64,000 nucleotides of DNA, from assembly GCA_964497495.1 (NCBI GenBank), contig CAZCCZ010000001.1, forward strand, positions 62,001 through 126,000. The letters are read 5' to 3'. The notes under the pieces were generated by a model. That model ran no database searches. It was given only the letters and a program-made list of their open reading frames with translations, and had not been told where the DNA came from. Shown in pieces: positions 1 through 7,731 of this stretch. The position numbers and the translations under genes were made by a program. Each line of letters begins with the position of its first letter. Position 1 is the stretch's first letter. This stretch comes from CAXXOK01 sp964497495. Its GTDB lineage: Bacteria; Bacillota; Clostridia; Christensenellales; Aristaeellaceae.

Positions 1-1595
1 TGATCGTAGGCCCCTCCGGCAGCGGCAAGAGCACGCTGGGCAACTGTATCAACGGGCTGATTCCGTTCTCCTATCGGGGTTCCGCGGAAGGCAGCCTGCG
101 CGTTTGCGGCCTGGAAACGAAGAAAGAGAGCATCTTCGCCCTCAGCAAGCACGTGGGCACCGTGCTGCAGGATACGGACGGCCAGTTCATCGGCCTTTCC
201 GTAGGCGAGGACATCGCCTTCGCGCTGGAAAACGAATGCGTTTCGCAGGAGGAAATGAAGACGGTCGTGCGGCAAACGGCCGCGCTGGTGGATATGGACA
301 GGCTGCTTTCCGCTTCCCCGTTCGAGCTTTCCGGCGGGCAGAAGCAGCGCGTATCCTTCGCGGGCGTGATGGTGCACGACGTTGAGGTTCTGCTCTTCGA
401 CGAGCCGCTGGCCAACCTCGACCCCGCAACGGGCAAGACCGCCATCGACCTGATCGACCGTATTTCAAAGGATTACCATAAAACCATCGTCATCATCGAG
501 CACCGCATCGAAGACGTGCTGTACCGCCCCATCGACCGCGTGATCGTCGTGTCGGAAGGCCGCATCGCCGCGGACATGCCGCCTGACGAGCTGATGGCCG
601 CGGGCATCCTGCCGGAACTGGGCATCCGCGAACCGCTGTACGTAACGGCGCTTAAATACGCGGGGGTCGCCGTTACCAAAGAACTCCGCGCCGGGCGGAT
701 GGACACGCTGGACGTGGACGCCGTGCGGGAAAAAGTGCGCGGCTGGGACGCCGCGCAGCCGGAACGCCCAGTACCGGAAAAGCGCCCGCCCATCCTTACG
801 GCCGAGGATTTAAGCTTCCGGTACGTGGAAAACCGCCCCATTCTCAAACATCTGAGCTTCTCCATCGAGACAGGGGAAATGGCCAGCCTCGTGGGCACGA
901 ACGGAGCGGGCAAGAGCACGCTGGCCAAGGTCGTCACCGGCATCTGCAAGCAGCCGGAAGGCCGCCTGCTTTTCCACGGCGAGGACATGCGGGACTGGTC
1001 CATCCACGAACGATCCGGCAAGATCGGCTACGTCATGCAAAACCCCAACCAGATGATCTGCAAGCCCATGATCTACGACGAGGTAGCGCTGGGCCTGCGT
1101 CTGCGCGGCATAGGTGAAGAAGAAATACGCCCCCGCGTGGAAAAGGCGCTGAAAACCTGCGGGCTTTCGCCGTTCCGGAAATGGCCCGTCGCCGCGCTTT
1201 CCTACGGGCAGAAGAAGCGCGTCACCATCGCTTCCGTGCTGGTGCTGGAGCCGGAACTGATGATCCTGGACGAGCCGACCGCCGGGCAGGACTACCGGCA
1301 CTATACGGAAATCATGGAATTTCTGCGTTCGCTCAACGAGCAGGGCACCACCATCCTGCTGATCACGCACGACATGCACCTGATGCTGGAGTACGCGCCG
1401 CACGCCATCGTGCTGCACGGCGGGGAAATCCTGCTGGACGGCACCGCGGTGAAGGCGCTCACCGACGAGGATATCGCCACCAGGGCGAGCCTGAAGGTGA
1501 CCTCCCTCTACGAGCTGGCCCAGCGCGCGGGCATCCCCGACCGCGAACGGTTCGTGTGGCATTTTATCGAATACGAGAGGGGGACGGCGCGGTGA
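1..1595 (+). CDS. ECF transporter double ATP-binding protein (5' partial)
   Basis: The frame is open from base 3 and already encodes a Walker A motif (GPSGSGKST), so the gene starts upstream of the window. Two complete ABC ATPase domains sit in tandem. The first has signature LSGGQKQR and Walker B LLFDEPLANLD. The second has Walker A GTNGAGKST near base 890, a variant signature LSYGQKKR and Walker B LMILDEPTAGQD. Fused EcfA1-EcfA2 type ATPases of the YkoD kind look like this. It powers the EcfT/S-component complex encoded by the next genes. Its stop codon overlaps the GTG start of EcfT, so the two are translationally coupled. The substrate cannot be read from the ATPase. Confidence 0.93.
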   Translation, partial: IVGPSGSGKSTLGNCINGLIPFSYRGSAEGSLRVCGLETKKESIFALSKHVGTVLQDTDGQFIGLSVGEDIAFALENECVSQEEMKTVVRQTAALVDMDRLLSASPFELSGGQKQRVSFAGVMVHDVEVLLFDEPLANLDPATGKTAIDLIDRISKDYHKTIVIIEHRIEDVLYRPIDRVIVVSEGRIAADMPPDELMAAGILPELGIREPLYVTALKYAGVAVTKELRAGRMDTLDVDAVREKVRGWDAAQPERPVPEKRPPILTAEDLSFRYVENRPILKHLSFSIETGEMASLVGTNGAGKSTLAKVVTGICKQPEGRLLFHGEDMRDWSIHERSGKIGYVMQNPNQMICKPMIYDEVALGLRLRGIGEEEIRPRVEKALKTCGLSPFRKWPVAALSYGQKKRVTIASVLVLEPELMILDEPTAGQDYRHYTEIMEFLRSLNEQGTTILLITHDMHLMLEYAPHAIVLHGGEILLDGTAVKALTDEDIATRASLKVTSLYELAQRAGIPDRERFVWHFIEYERGTAR

Positions 1596-2425
1596 AAGCC
1601 AAACTGTTCGATTACATCGAGCGCCACAATGCCATCTACGACCTCTCGGGGCTGACGAAGCTGCTGTGCTTTCTCATCCTGACCGGCGCGGTGATGTTCT
1701 CCTACGATATCCGCGCCGTGGGCGTGATTCTCGTTCTGTCGCTCGTTTTCCTCAAAATGTCCGGCATCCGGTTTTACCAGATCAAGCTGATGCTGATCTA
1801 CGTGGCGATTTTCCTGCTTTTAAACTTCGCGCTGACCTTCCTGTTCAGCCCCACCTACGGCACGCAGATTTACGGAACCTCGCACGTGCTGTTCACCCTC
1901 GCGGGGCGGTACGTGGTGACGAGCGAGCAGCTGCTTTATCAGGCGACCAAGACGCTCAAATACGCCTCCGTGGTGCCGCTGGGCATCATCTTCTTCCTTT
2001 CCACCAACCCCAGCGAACTGGCCGCTTCCATTAGCCGCGCGGGCGTCAATTATAAAGCCGCCTTCGCCTTTTCCCTCACCCTGCGTTATTTTCCCGATTT
2101 GATCCGGGACTATCAGGACATCGCCGCGGCGCAGCAGTGCCGGGGGCTCGACCTGTCCAAGAAGGAGAAGCTCCGCAAGCGCGTCAAGAATATCCTGGCG
2201 ATCTCGATCCCGCTGATCTTCTCCACGCTGGATCGCGTCGAAACCATTTCCAACACCATGGACCTGCGCGGCTTCGGGGAGCGGAAGAAACGCACCTGGT
2301 ACGCGGCGAAACCGCTCCGGCGCGGGGACGCGGTGGCGCTTGCGCTTTCGGTCGCCCTGCTGCTGGGCACCGTAGCGCTGAGCGTGTTCGTGAACCACAG
2401 CAAATTCTACAATCCTTTCCGCTAG
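1592..2425 (+). CDS. ecfT: ECF transporter transmembrane component EcfT
   Basis: A 277-aa integral membrane protein with about five hydrophobic segments. It carries the two cytoplasmic coupling motifs expected of EcfT: QCRGLDL at about residues 180-186 and DLRGFG at about residues 225-230; both hold the Arg-Gly that docks on the ATPases. The frame is open much further upstream, but the GTG at 1592 overlaps the ATPase stop (GTGA), which is the normal coupled arrangement. EcfT links the double ATPase to the substrate-binding S component at 3429-3989. Family assignment is firm; the transported compound is not known. Confidence 0.92.
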   Translation: MKAKLFDYIERHNAIYDLSGLTKLLCFLILTGAVMFSYDIRAVGVILVLSLVFLKMSGIRFYQIKLMLIYVAIFLLLNFALTFLFSPTYGTQIYGTSHVLFTLAGRYVVTSEQLLYQATKTLKYASVVPLGIIFFLSTNPSELAASISRAGVNYKAAFAFSLTLRYFPDLIRDYQDIAAAQQCRGLDLSKKEKLRKRVKNILAISIPLIFSTLDRVETISNTMDLRGFGERKKRTWYAAKPLRRGDAVALALSVALLLGTVALSVFVNHSKFYNPFR

Positions 2426-2455
2426 AACGGAAAATAAACCGGAGGTATATGCCCT

Positions 2456-3301
2456 ATGAAACCGTTGCTGGTATTCCAAACCGATTTCACCTACAAGGAA
2501 GGCGCGGTCAGCTCCATGTACGGGGTGGTCAAGTGCGTGGACCGCGAGCTGGAGATTATGGACGGCACGCACGAGCTGCCGCAGTTCGACACCTGGAGCG
2601 CAAGCTACCGCCTGTGGCAGAGCCTGCGGTTCTGGCCCGAGGGGACGATTTACGTTTCCGTGGTGGACCCGGGCGTGGGCACGGCAAGGCGCGCCTGCGT
2701 GGCGAAGGTGAAGGGCGGATACTACGTGGTCACCCCGGATAACGGCGCGCTGACGCACGTGAAACGGGAAATGGGCATCGAGGAAGTGCGGGAGATCGAC
2801 GAGCGGGTGAACCGCCTGCGCGGCAAGGATACCGAAGGCGTATCCATCTTCCACGGGCGCGACCTGTTCGGCTACTGCGCGGCGCGGCTGGCCAGCGGCA
2901 TCATTGATTTTGAGGGCGTGGGCCCGGCCTACCCGGTGGAGGAGATCGTGACCCACGAACTCCACGAGCCCGCGCTGCGGCCCGGCCGCGCGGAAGGCAT
3001 TTTTGAAATCGACGACCCCAACTTCGGCAACCTGTGGACGAACATTCCCACGCCGCTGTTCACGCAGTGCGGCTTCGCCTACGGGGACGACCTGCGGCTG
3101 GTGATCGCGCACGCGGGCGAGACCGTTTTCGACCGCACGGTGCCGTTCCGGCAGAGCTTCGGGTACGTGGGCGAAGGCGAACCGCTGATCTACAACAACG
3201 AGCTGATGCGCGTCGCGCTGGCGGTGAGCCGCGGCAGTTTCAAAGCGAAATACGGCGCGGGCTTCGGCCCGGATTGGAACGTAACGTTCACGAAGGTATA
3301 A
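2456..3301 (+). CDS. SAM hydroxide adenosyltransferase (DUF62, SAM hydrolase)
   Basis: A 281-aa protein of the fluorinase/DUF62 family. It shows the N-terminal QTDFTYKEGAV motif, VVDPGVGT at residues 69-76, PDNGAL and FHGRDLF. D71, R78 and H133 match the Asp-Arg-His triad that activates water to split S-adenosylmethionine into adenosine and methionine in characterised relatives. An AGGAGG-like site (ccggaggt) precedes ATG 2456. It lies between EcfT and the S component in the same direction, so its reaction probably relates to what the ECF system imports or salvages. It has no chloride- or fluoride-specific insertion that I can recognise, so SAM hydrolysis is the best call. Confidence 0.88.
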   Translation: MKPLLVFQTDFTYKEGAVSSMYGVVKCVDRELEIMDGTHELPQFDTWSASYRLWQSLRFWPEGTIYVSVVDPGVGTARRACVAKVKGGYYVVTPDNGALTHVKREMGIEEVREIDERVNRLRGKDTEGVSIFHGRDLFGYCAARLASGIIDFEGVGPAYPVEEIVTHELHEPALRPGRAEGIFEIDDPNFGNLWTNIPTPLFTQCGFAYGDDLRLVIAHAGETVFDRTVPFRQSFGYVGEGEPLIYNNELMRVALAVSRGSFKAKYGAGFGPDWNVTFTKV

Positions 3302-3346
3302 AGAAACGGCCGTGCGCGAAAAAGTTGCGGGAAACGTTCGCTTTTC

Positions 3347-3376
3347 TTGACATTCCGGGTGTAAATTCGTTACAAT
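3347..3376 (+). promoter_or_regulatory. Sigma-A promoter for the ECF S component
   Basis: TTGACA at 3347-3352 and TACAAT at 3371-3376, with an 18-bp spacer. The S component therefore has its own promoter besides possible read-through from the ATPase-EcfT-SAM hydrolase genes. The leader ends in ATAGGAGGA before ATG 3429. Confidence 0.75.
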
Positions 3377-3428
3377 AGGGCCAGGTTCATCGTTTGTTCA
3401 TATATTATTTCATAGGAGGAACCAGCCC

Positions 3429-3989
3429 ATGAAGAAAATGTTCAAAGTCACCACCAAGACGATCGTCGCCACGGGCCTGGGCGCGGCGCTGTTCACGTTG
3501 CTGTTCATGTACGTCAAGGTTCCCACCGGCATTCCCGAAACCTCCATTGAAACCGCGTACGGGGTAGGCGCGTTCTTCGCGGCGCTCTTCGGCCCCATTG
3601 CCGGCGGCCTGATCGCCTTCATCGGCCACGCGCTCTCCGACGCGCTGCAGTACGGCTCCCCCTGGTGGAGTTGGGTCGTTGCCAGCGGCGTGTCGATGTT
3701 CCTGGTGGGCCTCGTATACACGAAAATGAAGGCGGACGAAGGCGAGTTCGGCTGGAAGGACGCGCTTCGCTTCAACGTCTATCAGATCATCGCCAACCTG
3801 ATCTCCTGGATCGTCGTGGCGCCGGTGCTGGATATCGTAATCTACGCCGAGCCCGCCAACCTGGTGTTCACGCAGGGCGCGGTCGCCTGCCTGTGGAACG
3901 CGATTTCCGTCGGCGTTATCGGCACGCTGCTTCTGTTCGCCTACAGCAAGACCCGCTCCAAGAAGGGCAGCCTGGAAAAGGAAGACTGA
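3429..3989 (+). CDS. ECF transporter S component, UPF0397-like
   Basis: A 186-aa membrane protein with about five or six transmembrane segments and a Lys-rich C-terminus. The stretches VPTGIPETSIETAYG, FGPIAGGLIAFIGHALSDA and QYGSPWWSWV are what I know from the UPF0397 family of ECF S components (ECF-riboflavin-transporter-like fold). It should confer substrate specificity on the EcfT/double-ATPase module upstream. UPF0397 ligands are not established to my knowledge. Neighbourhood with a SAM hydrolase makes a methionine-, adenosine- or thiamine-precursor-like ligand worth considering, as inference only. Confidence 0.9.
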   Translation: MKKMFKVTTKTIVATGLGAALFTLLFMYVKVPTGIPETSIETAYGVGAFFAALFGPIAGGLIAFIGHALSDALQYGSPWWSWVVASGVSMFLVGLVYTKMKADEGEFGWKDALRFNVYQIIANLISWIVVAPVLDIVIYAEPANLVFTQGAVACLWNAISVGVIGTLLLFAYSKTRSKKGSLEKED

Positions 3990-4376
3990 GTCGGAATCCG
4001 TTTCCCCTCATCTACGTATCCCGAGCCGTCGGCATGCCCGGCGGCTCTTCGCGCACCCGGCGAAACGGCCAGCGGGAAGGCGGAAAACTGTACATTTTTC
4101 GTATTTTGCCCGGCGTTCCGGCGCGCGGTTGCGCAACGCCCTGCATAACAAGGGAGCGAAGCGTCCATTTGTTACATATTTATTCATCATCGCGCTTTGC
4201 AGCGCGGCTGCGGGTGATCGGATTTCCGCCGTGCCCGTCGCTTAATAATCCTTATAATCATTACTTGTTGAGATTTTTATCTTTCATGTTGCCGTCTGCG
4301 TTTCCTTCGTTTTTCGGTCTTTCCGTTCCCTTTTTCAAATAAATATTTAAATTTTATTAATTTTTAATCATCCCTA
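3990..4376. other. Non-coding gap between ECF and amino acid transporter operons
   Basis: No convincing gene. GAGCCG (about 4022-4027) and CGGCTC (about 4041-4046) can form a hairpin after the S component, but it lacks a T-run. The right half (4240-4376) becomes AT- and T-rich and leads into the promoter of the amino acid transporter. Small frames here have no ribosome binding site. Confidence 0.5.
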
Positions 4377-4405
4377 TTGACATCCGCACTGTAGTATGCT
4401 AAATT
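4377..4405 (+). promoter_or_regulatory. Promoter of the amino acid ABC operon
   Basis: TTGACA at 4377-4382, 17-bp spacer, TAAATT at 4400-4405 preceded by TGc (extended -10). Transcription would start about 50 bases before the AAGGAGG site of the binding protein. Confidence 0.7.
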
Positions 4406-4461
4406 CAAACCACAACACGGGAGTTGCACGGCGCAGCTCTCCGTTTTTTAAGGAGGATCGT

Positions 4462-5259
4462 ATGAATAAGAAGTTATTGGCTCTTCTGCTCTCCGTCGCC
4501 CTGCTGCTGTCCCTGTCCGTGGTTCCGGCCTCCGCCGAGGCGATCGACGTTTCGGGCGCTACGCTGCTGCAGCCCGGCGTGCTCAACATCGGCATGGAAA
4601 TCGGCTATCCTCCCTTCGAGGACTTCGCGGAAGACGGCACCACGCCCGTCGGCTACGACGTCGACTTCGCCAAGGCGCTGGGCGAGAAGCTGGGTCTCAC
4701 GGTGAACTTCGTCAACACCGCGTGGGACGGTATCTTCCAGGGCATCGGCGTCAACTACGACTGCGCCATCTCCGCCGTGACCATCACGGACGAACGCAAG
4801 GAAACCATGCTCTTCTCCGAGCCTTACATTAATAATTATCAGTCCGTCGTCGTGAAGGCCGATTACGCAGGGGCCATCGCCAGCTTCCTGGATCTGGACG
4901 GCAAGGCCATCGCCGTGCAGAAGGAAACGACTTCCGATATCCTGATGTCCGACTACGTGAACACGGGCTCCCTCAAGTGCACGATCTCCGCCAACGAAAA
5001 GATCGTCACCTGCTTTACGCAGCTGACGAACGGCGAAGTGGACGCCGTGGTTGTGGATTCCACCGTGGCTACCGCTTACGTGGCCGCCAACCCCGACAGC
5101 TTCAAGATCATCTACCAGGATGAGAGCGAGCCGGAGCAGTTCGGCGTAGCCATTGGCCTGGAAAACACCGGGTTGCAGACCGCCGTCAACGCGGCGATCG
5201 CGCAGCTGACGGACGAAGGGTTCTTCGAAGAGAACGTCGAGTATTGGTTCGGCGCTTAA
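4462..5259 (+). CDS. Polar amino acid ABC transporter substrate-binding protein
   Basis: A 265-aa family 3 solute-binding protein. The start is ATG 4462, placed directly after AAGGAGGATCGT and opening with a signal peptide (MNKKLLALLLSVALLLSLSV, cleavage near ASAEA). The mature protein contains GMEIGYPPFEDF, GYDVDFAKALGEKLG and WDGIFQGI, typical of glutamine/arginine/cystine-type binding proteins, plus the hinge region ITDERKETMLFSEPY. There is no lipobox Cys, so it is either anchored through another route or free. It works with the permease at 5443 and the ATPase at 6505. Which amino acid it binds cannot be told from sequence alone. Confidence 0.93.
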   Translation: MNKKLLALLLSVALLLSLSVVPASAEAIDVSGATLLQPGVLNIGMEIGYPPFEDFAEDGTTPVGYDVDFAKALGEKLGLTVNFVNTAWDGIFQGIGVNYDCAISAVTITDERKETMLFSEPYINNYQSVVVKADYAGAIASFLDLDGKAIAVQKETTSDILMSDYVNTGSLKCTISANEKIVTCFTQLTNGEVDAVVVDSTVATAYVAANPDSFKIIYQDESEPEQFGVAIGLENTGLQTAVNAAIAQLTDEGFFEENVEYWFGA

Positions 5260-5352
5260 GGCGTACGCTGTTCCGCCGCCCGCGCGGCAATACCCCCGAA
5301 GCGGGCGCAATACGGTTTCCGGCTCGTAACGCATAAACTTCGCACCGTTTTT

Positions 5353-5387
5353 CCCTCCGGCGGCGGCGCATAACCGCCGCCGGAGGG
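5353..5387 (+). repeat. Perfect 14-bp stem-loop between binding protein and permease
   Basis: CCCTCCGGCGGCGG (5353-5366), 7-base loop, exact complement at 5374-5387. It has no downstream T-run, so it is more likely an mRNA-stabilising or partial attenuation hairpin that lets the binding protein be made in excess over permease and ATPase. Confidence 0.7.
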
Positions 5388-5442
5388 TTGCCCCTTACGG
5401 GGCTCGCGCGGGTACGGAGACGGTATCAATTCTGGATGGTAA

Positions 5443-6495
5443 GTGGGTAAAATGATGAAGACGATTCGGAAGATATTGGATATCGGGCATTGGAAAAGAG
5501 CGACCAAAACGGCAGCCATCGTGATCGTGGCGGCTGTGGCGCTCCTTTTTGCGCTCTCGGCCGTCAACGTATCGGAAGAGGATATGATGGCCCACGCTTC
5601 CGACCCGATGAAGCAGCTCATCCAGGATGAGAAGGACAGCACGCGTAAATCCGTGACCATCACGTACAACAGCTTCGGCGTGATCAGGTACCTCTCTTTC
5701 TCCACGTCCGGCGCCAAGGCCATGAAGGAATCCTACGTCGCCTTCGCGGGCCGCATCTTCGACGCGGGCGACGGTTTCGGCAAATTCGCGGGCCAGATGG
5801 TGAACTATACCTACCGGATGCTGGGAAGCGGGGAAAACGTGCTGCACGGCGTGAAGTTGACGTTGCTGCTGACCACGTTGTCCATGGCGATCGGCATTAT
5901 TCTTAGCATCTTTCTGGCGCTGGGTAAAATCTCCGCCAATAAGCTGATCAGCAAAATCAGCAGCGCGTATATTTTCTTTTTCCGGGGCACGCCGCTGCTG
6001 ATACAGCTTTTCGTCATTTATTTTTCAGTGCCCGTGCTGTTCGGTTTCTCGTGGCGCAGCCTGTTTAGCGCCGCCGATACCGAGGCGGTGTACAAAGGCG
6101 CGTTTCTGGCGGCGCTCATCTCGTTTTCGCTGAATTCCGCGGCCTACTGCGCGGAAATCGTCCGCGCGGCGATCCAGTCCATCGACAAGGGCCAGAACGA
6201 GGCCGCCAAGGCGCTGGGCATGAGCTACGGGCAAACCATGCGCACCATCATCATTCCCCAGTCCGTGCGCCGTATGATTCCCCCGCTGTGCAACGAGTTC
6301 GTGATGATGATCAAAGACGTGTCGCTGGTGTTCGCCATATCCCTGATGGACATCACGACGATATCCAAAACCATCATGACCAGCGAGGGCAACTATCTCG
6401 TCTTTCTGCCCGCCCTCGTGATATACCTCATCATCACTGCCATCTTCACGTATTTCTTCGGCAAGATTGAAAAACGGCTCTCAATCTACGAGTAG
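5443..6495 (+). CDS. Amino acid ABC transporter permease (HisM/GlnP family)
   Basis: A 350-aa permease, longer than the usual 215-240 aa because of an N-terminal part: one TM helix (about residues 20-40, AAIVIVAAVALLFALSAV) and roughly 85 extracytoplasmic residues before the classical permease domain starts near residue 125. The EAA loop NEAAKALGMSYGQTMRTIIIPQ is intact. GTG 5443 gives the longest frame, but ATG 5452 and 5455 are also possible because no strong ribosome binding site marks the start. It is followed after 9 bases by the ATPase. It should form a homodimer with two copies of that ATPase. Confidence 0.9.
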   Translation: MGKMMKTIRKILDIGHWKRATKTAAIVIVAAVALLFALSAVNVSEEDMMAHASDPMKQLIQDEKDSTRKSVTITYNSFGVIRYLSFSTSGAKAMKESYVAFAGRIFDAGDGFGKFAGQMVNYTYRMLGSGENVLHGVKLTLLLTTLSMAIGIILSIFLALGKISANKLISKISSAYIFFFRGTPLLIQLFVIYFSVPVLFGFSWRSLFSAADTEAVYKGAFLAALISFSLNSAAYCAEIVRAAIQSIDKGQNEAAKALGMSYGQTMRTIIIPQSVRRMIPPLCNEFVMMIKDVSLVFAISLMDITTISKTIMTSEGNYLVFLPALVIYLIITAIFTYFFGKIEKRLSIYE

Positions 6496-6504
6496 GAGGC
6501 AGCC

Positions 6505-7275
6505 ATGGAGGATTATCAGTTTATCTTAAAAACGGAACACCTTCGCAAGAGTTTCGGTTCCCTCGAAGTGCTGAAAGGCATCGACCTGGAAGTGAAAAAA
6601 GGCGAAGTGATCTGCATTATCGGCCCTTCCGGCGCGGGCAAATCCACCTACCTCCGGTCGCTCAACCAGCTGGAGCGGATCACGAGCGGCAAAATCTTCA
6701 TCAAGGACGAGCTTTTTCTCCACCGCGAGCACAACAAGACGATCCACCACGTGGAACCGGAGCGCCAGAAAGCCATGCTGCTGGAAATGGGGATGGTGTT
6801 TCAGCGGTTCAACCTTTTCCCGCATAAAACGGTGCTGGAAAACGTGATGATCGCGCAGGTGCTGGTGCGCAAGAGGCCCAAGGAACAGGCGCAGAAAATG
6901 GCGGAGGAGATCATCCGCCGGGTGGGCCTTTCCGACAAGCTCCACGAATACCCCAGCAAGCTTTCCGGCGGCCAGCAGCAGCGCGTCGCCATCGCGCGGG
7001 CCCTGGCGATGGATCCGGAAATCATGCTGTTCGACGAGCCGACCAGCGCGCTGGACCCCGAACTGGTGGGCGAAGTGCTCAACGTTATGCGCGAACTGGC
7101 CAAACAGGGCATGACCATGCTGTGCGTCACGCATGAAATGGGATTCGCCCGGGAAGTGGCCGACAAGGTCGTTTTCATGGCGGACGGCATGATTTTGGAA
7201 GAGGGCAAGCCCCGGGAGCTATTCGAGCATCCCACCAACGAAAAGGCGATCAATTTTTTACGAAGCGTGCTGTAA
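6505..7275 (+). CDS. Amino acid ABC transporter ATP-binding protein (GlnQ/HisP type)
   Basis: A 256-aa ABC ATPase with Walker A GPSGAGKST, Q-loop in MVFQRFNLFPHKT, signature LSGGQQQRVAIARAL, Walker B MLFDEPTSALDPE and the H-loop VTHEMGF. GGAGGC precedes ATG 6505. A segment of about 15 extra residues lies between the first strands (DELFLHREHNKTIHHVEPERQ), a feature seen in several clostridial members. It energises uptake with the permease immediately upstream. Confidence 0.95.
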   Translation: MEDYQFILKTEHLRKSFGSLEVLKGIDLEVKKGEVICIIGPSGAGKSTYLRSLNQLERITSGKIFIKDELFLHREHNKTIHHVEPERQKAMLLEMGMVFQRFNLFPHKTVLENVMIAQVLVRKRPKEQAQKMAEEIIRRVGLSDKLHEYPSKLSGGQQQRVAIARALAMDPEIMLFDEPTSALDPELVGEVLNVMRELAKQGMTMLCVTHEMGFAREVADKVVFMADGMILEEGKPRELFEHPTNEKAINFLRSVL

Positions 7276-7293
7276 ATAGCGCACGGCAGGCGA

Positions 7294-7324
7294 GAAGCGG
7301 ACGGCGGTATGCGCCGTCCGCTTC
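7294..7324 (+). terminator. Hairpin terminator after the amino acid ABC operon
   Basis: A 13-bp perfect stem, GAAGCGGACGGCG/CGCCGTCCGCTTC, with a 5-base loop. The following bases (gcttattg) are only weakly T-rich. A diverged copy of the same hairpin occurs at 7488-7509. Confidence 0.65.
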
Positions 7325-7351
7325 GCTTATTGAAGAAAGCCCCATCTGCGT

Positions 7352-7427
7352 TGTCGGCTGCGACGCGGCAAGGGGTAGTCCTTACGAACGAGTAAGCTCA
7401 ACCCCTTGCCGCCCTTGCTTCCCGACA
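7352..7427. repeat. Nested palindromic element (REP-like)
   Basis: Three nested dyads. The outer is TGTCGG (7352-7357)/CCGACA (7422-7427). The middle is a perfect 12-bp GCGGCAAGGGGT (7365-7376)/ACCCCTTGCCGC (7401-7412). The inner is CTTAC (7381-7385)/GTAAG (7392-7396). The element is bracketed by two versions of the hairpin CGGACGGCG-gtat-CGYCGTCCG (7294-7324 and 7488-7509). No gene is present. It could be an extragenic palindromic repeat or a small structured RNA. Confidence 0.6.
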
Positions 7428-7634
7428 TCTGAACCTTTTAAGCAAGCTGCGATTAGGAGCCTACAGGAGGTCCCGACGGTCTACGCGGACGGCGGTATAC
7501 GTCGTCCGTTTCGCGTTTCCGTTATCATCTTTGACGCACGCGGGCATCATCTCCCCCGCTCCTCCCCCGCCGCCGTTCTTTCGCGGCCACGTGCCCTCCC
7601 GGTCTTTTATTTTTCCGGTCGCATTTTCCGAATA

Positions 7635-7663
7635 TTGACAGGGTCCCGGCCTCGTGATATATT
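7635..7663 (+). promoter_or_regulatory. Promoter of the sugar ABC operon
   Basis: TTGACA at 7635-7640, 17-bp spacer, TATATT at 7658-7663 preceded by TGa (extended -10). Near consensus. Confidence 0.8.
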
Positions 7664-7731
7664 GGAATAAAGGAAATGTTTCCGTAAAGACCGTATACCG
7701 CCAACAGAACTAAATGATGGAGGAGTTACCA

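Noticed and set aside
1820..3112. 430-codon open frame on the minus strand
   Set aside because: Antisense to EcfT and the SAM hydrolase, with composition typical of GC-rich antisense frames.
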